A stretch of DNA of 34,336 nucleotides, from positions 1-34,336 of the forward strand of contig JAJYOG010000015.1 of the NCBI GenBank assembly GCA_021785935.1. Reading direction: 5' to 3'. Below the pieces are notes generated by a model that worked only from the letters and a program-made list of their open reading frames with translations, was not told the DNA's origin and ran no database searches. The position numbers were made by a program, and so were the translations under genes. Positions 4,732-12,150 of the stretch are shown here, in pieces (the first letter of the stretch is position 1; each line of letters starts with the position of its first letter). Origin of the DNA: Actinomycetes bacterium (GTDB lineage Bacteria > Actinomycetota > Thermoleophilia > BMS3ABIN01).

Positions 4732-6558
4732 TCATATCGGCTTCCCAGTGATATTGAAGCTCGGGGTCTTCGTGATTCCCGCGGCGGCCGCTGCGGCAAC
4801 CTGCGCCGCTGAGGGTGTGGAGGCGATTGCTGCTGTGGGATAATACATCTTCACCTGCATTTTCCCGTTCACAGTGGCGCTGTTGACATCTGTATTGAGA
4901 GCTACTATTGTGATAAGGACGCCGCCGCCGCAAACACTGGACTGGCTGACGTAATCCAGCTTCTTGAAGACGGCGGAAAAATCGAAATCTGCAAAGCCCG
5001 TGGCGAGCGTCGCCGAGCTGGTAACGTTATTAATCATCTTCGTGCGCTGGTAGGTGGTTGACGCTACCGTGAACCCTGTCTGGTCCTCCTGAGTGCCGAC
5101 GGTATATTTCCCGCCGCCGATCTGGGCGCCAATGGCAGGTGCTGCGGTTGCCTGATTGTTTCCGCACCAGAAGGCATACCAGTCGCCCTGGTGCCAGAAT
5201 ACCACCATGTTGTCAGTCATCACCGAATCGAAGCCGGAGGCCGAGGGATTGAGGCCAATCGCGACGTCCCGGCTGACAACCTTCTGTTCCTTGATAGTGT
5301 GAGCATGGATCGTGAACCATATCTTCTGCAATACCCCACCAATCCACGTGCCCTGATTCTTACCCCCGAACAGCGTGCCGTCCCGCATGATGACGCCGGT
5401 AGGCATCCCAGTGTCCGAGCCGTTGGTATCATTACCGCCGTACTCCATGAGGATTTCATCGCAGGCCCAGCCGGTGCTTACGAAAGCCGGATTTCGGTAG
5501 ATTCTTGGTACTGGACAGAGATTATTAGTGCCGTCCATCACGTTGACATACAGGACGAATTCTCCATTTCTATAATCGAGGCCGTTGGGCACGGCCTGAT
5601 AAGGGGTTGTGCCGAGGGGAAGGGCGGCAGTCGTGATTTTGGTGACGGCCAATGTAACGAGATTGATTGACGCAAGCCCTACTGAGACATGACCAAAGCT
5701 CCGGTAATAGCCGTAGGCCACATAGAGGGTATTACCGATTACCTTCCCGGCCCCAAGGAGAGTGGAGAGGGCGTCATATTGACCCGCAGAGCCGCGCGGG
5801 ATCGCCGGTGTGGAGGTCGGTGTGAGCCAGGACCAGGAAGCAGGATTATGGAGATCGGCATCCCAGTCCGCCCTCATGAGGTACATGTCCCGGCCGCCGG
5901 AATAATCTATTTCCCCGACCTGCGGCTTGCGTCCATGCACCATCATCAGCACCCGGTTCCTGGCCGGGTCGGCCACCAGAAAGTCCGGTAAGAGGCGGTC
6001 AAAAACGTACTCGGTGACAGTGATGATACCGGTGCCGGTCGTGGTGATGTCGATGACCGCCGCATCGCTCGGGTTCGCCCTGAGCTGGAATGTTTTGTTG
6101 ACAGTATTTATATTGTTGATATAGTAGACTTGGCCTGTTACTAGCGGTGCAGGCAGGGTTCCGGTCGTGGTAAACTTGACTGCCTGCTTATCTCCGGGGT
6201 TACTGGTCCCGGAGTAGGTGAGAACGTCGGTGGTCGTATTAACTCCCGTGGATGTGTCCACGGTTACCACCACACCATCCGGTGGCAGCGGCACTACCGG
6301 AGTTGCGCCGAACCGCTCAAACCGGCCACCATCCAGTTGCGGGTTCGGATGGCTGACGGGGTATTCGAGGGCGGCGACTTCGGTGGTGGGGGAGAGTAAG
6401 TCAGATGTAATACCCCCCACGCTCGCCGGCTTCCCCACGCCATGTACTTCGGAAAGGTGTTGTTGCATCACGGCCAGATCCAGCGTGGCGTAGTCGTCAC
6501 CATGATTGCATATGTAAAGGGTGTGGCCTGCCCAGCTACTCACGAGATAATCAGCCAT
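4732..6558 (-). CDS. tail fibre / receptor-binding protein with beta-rich body
   Basis: The 608-residue product begins after AAGGAGG. Residues 10-45 hold a degenerate C2H2-finger-like motif (Cys17, His19, His34, His39). A beta repeat region follows (about 90-180: TYSGTSNPGDKQAVKFTT, QVYYINNIN), typical of phage tail-fibre insert domains. Residues 185-530 look like a beta-propeller similar to glycoside-hydrolase-like proteins (FLVADPARNRVLMMVHG, RDMYLMRADWDADLHNP, GNTLYVAYG, GEFVLYVNVMDG). The C-terminus is Ala-rich. Its place among late genes between the tail and lysis modules supports receptor binding or carbohydrate recognition. No catalytic residues were assigned. Confidence 0.6.
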   Translation of the reverse strand: MADYLVSSWAGHTLYICNHGDDYATLDLAVMQQHLSEVHGVGKPASVGGITSDLLSPTTEVAALEYPVSHPNPQLDGGRFERFGATPVVPLPPDGVVVTVDTSTGVNTTTDVLTYSGTSNPGDKQAVKFTTTGTLPAPLVTGQVYYINNINTVNKTFQLRANPSDAAVIDITTTGTGIITVTEYVFDRLLPDFLVADPARNRVLMMVHGRKPQVGEIDYSGGRDMYLMRADWDADLHNPASWSWLTPTSTPAIPRGSAGQYDALSTLLGAGKVIGNTLYVAYGYYRSFGHVSVGLASINLVTLAVTKITTAALPLGTTPYQAVPNGLDYRNGEFVLYVNVMDGTNNLCPVPRIYRNPAFVSTGWACDEILMEYGGNDTNGSDTGMPTGVIMRDGTLFGGKNQGTWIGGVLQKIWFTIHAHTIKEQKVVSRDVAIGLNPSASGFDSVMTDNMVVFWHQGDWYAFWCGNNQATAAPAIGAQIGGGKYTVGTQEDQTGFTVASTTYQRTKMINNVTSSATLATGFADFDFSAVFKKLDYVSQSSVCGGGVLITIVALNTDVNSATVNGKMQVKMYYPTAAIASTPSAAQVAAAAAAGITKTPSFNITGKPI

Positions 6559-6734
6559 TTTTCCTCCTTAAATTTTTGCCCCGGCCGGGTTCCGGAGACC
6601 TGAGAATGATCCAGGCGGCCGCCATCAAGATCATCCGCCACGCGCATGGCACCGGGGCTATCCGGTTGGTTGTTAAAGCAAAAGTCGCCCAGACGGACGG
6701 CTTAAGATCTCCTTCTACATCATGGTAGATGAGG

Positions 6735-7151
6735 CTATTTCATCCCTTGCCCGCGCTTGTAACTGCCTCGCGGGATGAAGGTGTGCATCTCGCCAGCACC
6801 GCCGTCATTCCAAAGCAGAAAGACGAAGGCTGTGCCGACGGGCAGGGCGGCCATGAAGGCCCGCTGCTCAGGCGTCAGCTTTGAGGCCGGCCAGGTGTCA
6901 CCGTGGGCCTCCTTGACCTCACAGTAGGTAGGAATCAGATTGCTCCAATGACGGCCAAGTTTCGGATCGTTCATCCGGAAGCCGATAAAGTCAGGGACCC
7001 CGCCCTCAGTGTAGACCGCACGGAACTGACCTGGCTTTCCGAAGACCGGCCCCAGGTTTTTGGCCGGCGATTCCATCTTCTCCATCTCCCAGCCATGCCG
7101 CCGGAAATAGTATCGGGCCGCTTCCTCCCCGCCTCGTCCATTGCTCCTCAT
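6735..7151 (-). CDS. VRR-NUC-like PD-(D/E)XK nuclease
   Basis: ATG 7151 has Shine-Dalgarno GGAGG with 7-base spacing, giving 138 residues. The core is a PD-(D/E)XK nuclease: Asp54 in GGVPDFIGF, Glu78-x-Lys80 in YCEVKEAHGD, and Gln96 in SKLTPEQRAF, with an N-terminal helix carrying Glu9/Glu10. This pattern matches VRR-NUC domains, which act as structure-specific or Holliday-junction nucleases. It sits in the late region between the papain-like peptidase and the tail fibre, so it may resolve branched DNA before packaging. The family call is fairly secure; the role is inferred. Confidence 0.75.
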   Translation of the reverse strand: MRSNGRGGEEAARYYFRRHGWEMEKMESPAKNLGPVFGKPGQFRAVYTEGGVPDFIGFRMNDPKLGRHWSNLIPTYCEVKEAHGDTWPASKLTPEQRAFMAALPVGTAFVFLLWNDGGAGEMHTFIPRGSYKRGQGMK

Positions 7152-7191
7152 TGCCAATCCTCCGGCAGGCCACGGATGAAGTAGATGTACC

Positions 7192-7968
7192 TCACGAGAG
7201 AATCTGCTTGACGTCGATCTCGTGCTTGAGGGCAAGATAGGTCGCGCCCCGCATCCGGCAGCGGCCAGCGTCGCCCCAGCTCGCGCCCCATGAGTTGCGG
7301 ATGCGGAACACGGACTCCTCGGGCCTCTCCTCATCCCATGATTCCAGCGCCTCCACATAGAGCTCATGGCCGCCGGCAAGGCCGGAATCCTGCCAGTCTC
7401 CGGAGTCGATGAATCCGCCCTCATCGGGCGTAAACATCGCCTGGTACCAGGGCATCCCCATCATTACACCGCCAGACTGGAGAAGTACTGCCATCCCCCG
7501 GAGTGATAGCGCCCAGCGGTAACGGCTGATGAGCCCCGCGCTCTTAAGCGCCCGGCAGACTCCCAGGCCAGTGCTGCCGCTGTCATCGGGCGGGAATAGT
7601 CCTCGGATGCCGTCCTTGTGTGTGGCCAGATGGTAGAGCTCGACCGCGAATCCCTCATCATGGGAAGCGTCGCCATCGAGTCTGCCGTCCCCGTAGATGA
7701 TGTGCTCCTCGTCCAGGTGAATTTCCCGGTAGCGAAGGTCGTAGAGGGCCGCGACGGCGTACGTGCCGGCATTCCCCGTGCAGGAGCCGGTATTCCCCTG
7801 GTCCAGGATAGGGATAAGTGGGACGTGTTCGGCTGGCATGATGAGGGTCGTCAGATCCTCAGGCGTGAGGGCGTAGGCCAGCGAGCGGGCATCAAGCTCC
7901 ATATGGCGCCCGAGGCGCGGGTCTGTTGGGAAATATTGGTGGGTAAGGATGCCCGTGTCCATCGTCAT
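7192..7968 (-). CDS. papain-like (C1) cysteine peptidase
   Basis: The 258-residue protein shows the papain catalytic set: Gln57 and Cys63 in DQGNTGSCTGNAG, His201 in LAGGHELYVEA, and Asn225 with Trp227 in RNSWGASWGD. The N-terminus (MTMDTGILTHQYFPTDPRLGRH) lacks a signal peptide. The ATG overlaps the amidase stop as TAATG, so translation is coupled to the amidase. Similar C1 peptidases occur in some phages near lysis or tail genes; here it may cut peptide bridges or host surface proteins, or act in the virion. Activity is strongly suggested by intact residues; the target is unknown. Confidence 0.82.
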   Translation of the reverse strand: MTMDTGILTHQYFPTDPRLGRHMELDARSLAYALTPEDLTTLIMPAEHVPLIPILDQGNTGSCTGNAGTYAVAALYDLRYREIHLDEEHIIYGDGRLDGDASHDEGFAVELYHLATHKDGIRGLFPPDDSGSTGLGVCRALKSAGLISRYRWALSLRGMAVLLQSGGVMMGMPWYQAMFTPDEGGFIDSGDWQDSGLAGGHELYVEALESWDEERPEESVFRIRNSWGASWGDAGRCRMRGATYLALKHEIDVKQILS

Positions 7969-8777
7969 TAGGAAGCCCGCTGCTGAACGGCAATCATGTC
8001 GCCTTCGCCGTCGATGTCGTAATAACCATCCTGCGGCACTTTCCAGGTCCACATATTGCCCGGCCCCATCTTGATGGAAGCAACCCCGTCATAGCCGTTT
8101 CCGTGGCAACGGTAAATTGTCACCGTCCCGCCAGGTGGTTGAGGTTTACCGGGGGCCGTACCTCCCGGCATCATGATGTAGAGAAGTTCCCCCGCCTTGG
8201 CGAAGGTTGAAAACTTCGGGGCGAAATCTGCGGCTGCAATTGGTTGCGGCATGTCGTCCTCCGTGGGTTGTGGTTGATTTCCGGCGGCCAAGCGGCGGAG
8301 ATCGGGCAACCGGGCATATAGGTTGTCACCCGGACAGGCTGTGGGATAATCGTCGCGGTGCCCGATGATTGAGGCGCGCGGATCGAGGCTCCAACGCCGG
8401 CAACGCTGGCCGGCAAGCCAGCCGCCGGCTGCGATCGCCGCATCTGTTGGCACCGCTTGGTTGTAATCGCCGAGGAAACAGATGCCCTCCGCATAATCAT
8501 TGGAGGTGTAGTCGTGGCCGCCCACCACGCCGTCGCCTCCGTAGCGCCCCTCATAGATATTGCCGAAGGGGTCAATCAGAAAGTGGTAGCCGATGTCTCC
8601 CCAGCCGTTTGTGACAGCGTGCTCCTGCCATACCTGGCGGACTGCGGCCGCCAGATCAGAAGCTGAGGGCAGCGGACCAGCTGAGTGATGAAAAACAATC
8701 AGGGTCGTGCGGCTACGGTAAGTCGGGGGCCATGTACACTGACCGGCGCCCCACTCCTGCCTGGTGATTATCTGCAT
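7968..8777 (-). CDS. endolysin: N-acetylmuramoyl-L-alanine amidase (PGRP/Amidase_2)
   Basis: The 269-residue protein has an N-terminal type 2 amidase domain (about 1-165): zinc ligand His in VFHHSAG (30-31), IGYHFLI (Tyr64, His65), His140 in IIGHRDDYPT and Cys148 in ACPG. It cleaves the bond between N-acetylmuramate and the stem peptide. After a Pro/Gln linker (about 165-178) a C-terminal beta domain (about 180-269) probably binds cell wall. There is no signal peptide, so release needs a holin. Its Shine-Dalgarno AGGAGG lies inside the terminator-like hairpin at 8784-8800, so its translation or transcription may be controlled by that structure. Confidence 0.9.
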   Translation of the reverse strand: MQIITRQEWGAGQCTWPPTYRSRTTLIVFHHSAGPLPSASDLAAAVRQVWQEHAVTNGWGDIGYHFLIDPFGNIYEGRYGGDGVVGGHDYTSNDYAEGICFLGDYNQAVPTDAAIAAGGWLAGQRCRRWSLDPRASIIGHRDDYPTACPGDNLYARLPDLRRLAAGNQPQPTEDDMPQPIAAADFAPKFSTFAKAGELLYIMMPGGTAPGKPQPPGGTVTIYRCHGNGYDGVASIKMGPGNMWTWKVPQDGYYDIDGEGDMIAVQQRAS

Positions 8778-8778
8778 T

Positions 8779-8800
8779 AAAAAACCACCTCCTGGGTGGT
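8779..8800 (-). terminator. terminator-like hairpin containing the amidase Shine-Dalgarno
   Basis: On the minus strand ACCACC (8800-8795), loop CAGGA, GGTGGT (8789-8784) is followed by T-rich DNA to 8778 and then the amidase start AATG. The loop and 3' arm hold AGGAGG (8793-8788), the only good Shine-Dalgarno for that gene. The hairpin could stop part of the transcripts and hide the ribosome site. Confidence 0.65.
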
Positions 8801-8825
8801 GAGATGCGAAGCTTTTTCGGGCGTT

Positions 8826-9074
8826 TTAACGAATTATCAGAAAGATGATGAGGCTCAGGAAGGCCGCGCCGATTGCCCCCGTAATCCCACTCTCAAGTTT
8901 ATTTGTCCAGAGGATGGAGGTAGGCACCATATCCTTTAATTTCGTGGCGATCGCATCACTTACCGCAGCCTGTACAGTGGCTACGATGCGGTCATGGTTC
9001 GCCTCTGATAGTCGCCGGCAACCCGCACACCGGATCTCAAGTTCGTTCCAGGTCACTGGATCTTCACCTGCCAT
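8826..9074 (-). CDS. XhlA-like small membrane protein (holin partner?)
   Basis: This 82-residue protein has a polar N-terminal half with CAGC at about 16-19 and an amphipathic helix (ANHDRIVATVQAAVSDAI), and one transmembrane helix at about 63-81 (GITGAIGAAFLSLIIFLIIR) ending the chain. Such architecture resembles XhlA/haemolysin-type proteins that assist holins in Gram-positive phages. It lies directly upstream of the amidase and starts after a strong GAGGAGG. A role in lysis is likely but inferred from position and topology. Confidence 0.55.
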   Translation of the reverse strand: MAGEDPVTWNELEIRCAGCRRLSEANHDRIVATVQAAVSDAIATKLKDMVPTSILWTNKLESGITGAIGAAFLSLIIFLIIR

Positions 9075-9084
9075 CGAACCTCCT

Positions 9085-10311
9085 CTATCTCAATGGATGA
9101 GAGACTGATTTTATGAGCGTGTCCAGATAGTCGTTCTCGGCGCCGATCTGCAATACCATCTTGCTTTCGTCCACGCTTCCCTGGGCATCATAGACCTTGA
9201 ATACCGCTCGGTTATCGTTGGTCTGCTGAGCCGTCGCCGTGCTGAATTCGTAACAGTCCATGAACGGAAGGCAGATATTGTCGCCTGCGCGGATGAAGGC
9301 AGTGTGGCGCCTTCCCACAGATGTGTGCTGAGCCATGCAAAAAGGAACCGTAATCGTGCCCTTTGCCAGCGGCGAAGTGCCGTCATGCATGGAAAGAAAC
9401 ACCTGAGCACAGGCCAGTGCATCCGCATCAGCCATCCAACCGTTGCCCGCGGTGAGATCCAGAAAGGCGATTGCGTACGAACCGGGTGTATATTTGTCAG
9501 CGGAAGCCTGGCTGGGAATCCCTAAAATATTTATCGTGCCATCAGATTTCTGCCATTTGTAAATGCAGTAATTGTAATAGTCGTAGCTAAGATCGATGGT
9601 GGGAAGATCAACTCCCCTAAAATTATTCCGAGTAAGGATCCAATCGATCTTGTTTTGTAGCCGCGGTTTCAGATAGACATAGCAGCCGAGTTCATCCAGT
9701 GAGTCCGGGCCCGGGAACATACCGGCTTCGTAATCGACGATCTGTAGTAGGTCGCTGAGAAGTTTTTCACTAGCTTCCCACTCGTGGAAATCAAGTTGGA
9801 TGGCGGGCAAACCGGTGTCCACGTACCGCTCTGAGTTATTCACCCAAGTAGAATTAAGGCCGTTCGGAGATGCCGGAATCCACGTAGAACCATTCCAGTC
9901 GGCGCCGTTGCGAAATACCATGCCTATGAACCAGGCGTCAACAGTAGTTGAAAGCGCAGCATGGGCGACTGGATTCTTCTTGCACTTCCAGGGGAAGTGG
10001 CCGATAGCGTTATATTCCAACTGCCCTTGATCCCGGCGCGGCACTTCGTCGGCGAGGCCTTGCCATATCCTGTCTGTACCCAGGAGCACTTCGACTGCTT
10101 CATCCTGTTGGACTCGGTAAAAGTCTTTCTGTCCTGGATCTGGTATCACAAACTGAGAGTCGGCGTCACCACCAAGCGAAATGCTGTGCCATTTGATTCC
10201 GGTTGCGCCCTGCCGGTTTAGGGCACTCCGCCTACGGATGTTGTCTTTGTGCCGAGAAATGTACGTCGATGAGCGTGTGCTCCGTTGGAGAATGTGAAGA
10301 GAAAATTCCAC
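9085..10311 (-). CDS. tail tip / hub protein (Tal-like position)
   Basis: The 408-residue protein begins at a GTG (10311), six bases from the stop of the distal tail gene, with GGAAGG upstream. The sequence is beta-rich, with features such as DFYRVQQDEAVEVLLGTDRIW and GQLEYNAIGHFPW that suggest the first domains of a baseplate hub (gp27-like or siphovirus tail-associated). Position after tape measure and distal tail genes supports a hub or tail-tip role. No peptidoglycan hydrolase domain is visible. The family is not firmly recognised. Confidence 0.6.
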   Translation of the reverse strand: MEFSLHILQRSTRSSTYISRHKDNIRRRSALNRQGATGIKWHSISLGGDADSQFVIPDPGQKDFYRVQQDEAVEVLLGTDRIWQGLADEVPRRDQGQLEYNAIGHFPWKCKKNPVAHAALSTTVDAWFIGMVFRNGADWNGSTWIPASPNGLNSTWVNNSERYVDTGLPAIQLDFHEWEASEKLLSDLLQIVDYEAGMFPGPDSLDELGCYVYLKPRLQNKIDWILTRNNFRGVDLPTIDLSYDYYNYCIYKWQKSDGTINILGIPSQASADKYTPGSYAIAFLDLTAGNGWMADADALACAQVFLSMHDGTSPLAKGTITVPFCMAQHTSVGRRHTAFIRAGDNICLPFMDCYEFSTATAQQTNDNRAVFKVYDAQGSVDESKMVLQIGAENDYLDTLIKSVSHPLR

Positions 10312-10314
10312 ACG

Positions 10315-12150
10315 TCACGCCTTCCGGAGCAGATCGTACCTCGGCTCGAAATACTGATTCAGAAGCTGCAGGCTGCGAATAGCATCCGGGGTGGTACTGT
10401 CATATGCCAAAAAGACGAATGTGTTGTCTCCCGGCTCGGCGACCTCCAGATCTCCCCTCGCGTATTGCTTGAGGCTGTAGGCATTATCATCAGCGCCATC
10501 AGTACTACCGTAGACCACGGCGCCGTCGCGCGTGATGGTATCGAAGATGAGGTGTTGTACCGTGCTGGGCAGCGAGATGAAAATCGAGCCGCCGTCGATC
10601 CCCAGGAGGGCCAACCAGTCGACTCGGAAAGCATAAGGCGTCGCGCTTGAGCCGGTGACTTCTAAGCCGACGGTTGTAAACAGGTTGGCTGGGACGGCCT
10701 CATTGGTAGGTTTATCCAGAGGTACGCTCAAATCTCCTAATTCTTTTATCTGCCAATGGGCCGTATTGGCGGCCACGATCTTGGATTCGCCGTAGAGCAC
10801 CGAACCGTTCTTGTCCTGCGCGGCCCGGCGGATAGTGACGCCGCCGGGATCAAGGCTCTTGAACCGGGCGAAAACCTTATAGACCCCTGAGCATTTATCA
10901 AGTGCGAATTTGGCCGGGAAAAGCTTCGTGGCCGTATTGGCGACGCTGACCTCATAATAATTGCCGTTGAGGCAATCGGCCTGACCGGAAGTGAGCGTTC
11001 CCGCATTCCAACCGGTCGCAGCCGTGGGAACATTCACAACGAGCGGGGCACTGGCTACGTTATCAGCTTTCCGGCCTATCCAGATGTGATCAACCGGAGC
11101 ATCAAGGCTCATGTAAAGCTTGAACGGACAGGGAGCGTTGCCATCGTCGACCGTCAGATTGGCGACATACGGTGCCGGCGCACCTGGAACAAAAAGGACG
11201 CAATCATCGAAATATATATCACTACCAGGAGATTGAGATAATCCATCACTCGTCACAGAGATGTCAAAATAGGTAATCGGGTTCACCCAGTTAGGGGCAC
11301 CAATGGAAATCATGCTAGAGATATTGCAGAATAGATTGGTCCACACCACATCTGGCTTTGGAATCCAACCGTTATAAATCTCGAATACGAAGTCTTCGTA
11401 AAAGTAATTGGTGGAATCGTTTCCTATCTTTACGCGGATGTTCGTAAAATCACCGTCGGCCATAGCCCAACAGGAAAAAACACCGGCGGAGAATGCCGAG
11501 CAGTCAAGAGAAAATGGATCACTGCGTTTTCCCTCAAGGGTTGCGCCGACTGGAATTAAAATAAAACCAATAGACTTGTTACCAGAATGTGGTGTTCCCG
11601 TCCCGATGGGTAGGGCTGGACCGTATATCCCGACTGTTCCCGTCCCGCTGACCTTTGCCCAAGCCTCCTCAGCCTGCTCACCATTTCCCAGGATCTGTGA
11701 AAAATTGGTTGCACTAGTAAGCAACCGCTTGGGCCCGCGCGCGAAGGGGTCACAGAGTACATCAACGTTTACGCTCTGGACGCCGCCTTTACGGCTGAGG
11801 ACGTCGTGAAGGGAGTGCGGGAAGGGAGACTCGTAAGTGTCGAAATAGACGTCTGCGGTTTCCCCGGGATCACCATTATATGTCAGGACATTTGACTTTT
11901 TTCTAAGAGCTGCGGCCAGATCATCACGTTGTTGAGCGAGTTGGGCACCATTCAGGTATTCGAGATCCAACGGAACGGTAAGGACCATGAGGTCGAAGTC
12001 AGGAGGCAGGAGCCCTAGCTCAAAGAGACGCTTGAGCTCGCCAGCCTGTGTGATTTTTTTGGCCGCGATATCAAGGTCATACCGTACACCCGTTCCGTAG
12101 GCCCGATTGTTAAAATCAAACTCGGGGAATTTCAAAGTGATCGGTTTCAT
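10315..12150 (-). CDS. distal tail (Dit-like) protein with inserted beta domains
   Basis: The 611-residue protein begins MKPITLKFPEFDFNNRAYGTGVRYDL, and the N-terminal 140 residues, ending DVLCDPFARGPKR, look like a siphovirus distal tail protein. From about 150 to 500 there are extra beta-sandwich regions (for example FSLDCSAFSAGVFSCWAMADGD and FYEDFVFEIYNGW) resembling carbohydrate-binding modules, and the C-terminal part returns to a structural domain. Its ATG overlaps the tape measure stop as TAATG. Evolved Dit proteins with inserted sugar-binding domains are known in Gram-positive phages; this one fits by length and order. Confidence 0.65.
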   Translation of the reverse strand: MKPITLKFPEFDFNNRAYGTGVRYDLDIAAKKITQAGELKRLFELGLLPPDFDLMVLTVPLDLEYLNGAQLAQQRDDLAAALRKKSNVLTYNGDPGETADVYFDTYESPFPHSLHDVLSRKGGVQSVNVDVLCDPFARGPKRLLTSATNFSQILGNGEQAEEAWAKVSGTGTVGIYGPALPIGTGTPHSGNKSIGFILIPVGATLEGKRSDPFSLDCSAFSAGVFSCWAMADGDFTNIRVKIGNDSTNYFYEDFVFEIYNGWIPKPDVVWTNLFCNISSMISIGAPNWVNPITYFDISVTSDGLSQSPGSDIYFDDCVLFVPGAPAPYVANLTVDDGNAPCPFKLYMSLDAPVDHIWIGRKADNVASAPLVVNVPTAATGWNAGTLTSGQADCLNGNYYEVSVANTATKLFPAKFALDKCSGVYKVFARFKSLDPGGVTIRRAAQDKNGSVLYGESKIVAANTAHWQIKELGDLSVPLDKPTNEAVPANLFTTVGLEVTGSSATPYAFRVDWLALLGIDGGSIFISLPSTVQHLIFDTITRDGAVVYGSTDGADDNAYSLKQYARGDLEVAEPGDNTFVFLAYDSTTPDAIRSLQLLNQYFEPRYDLLRKA

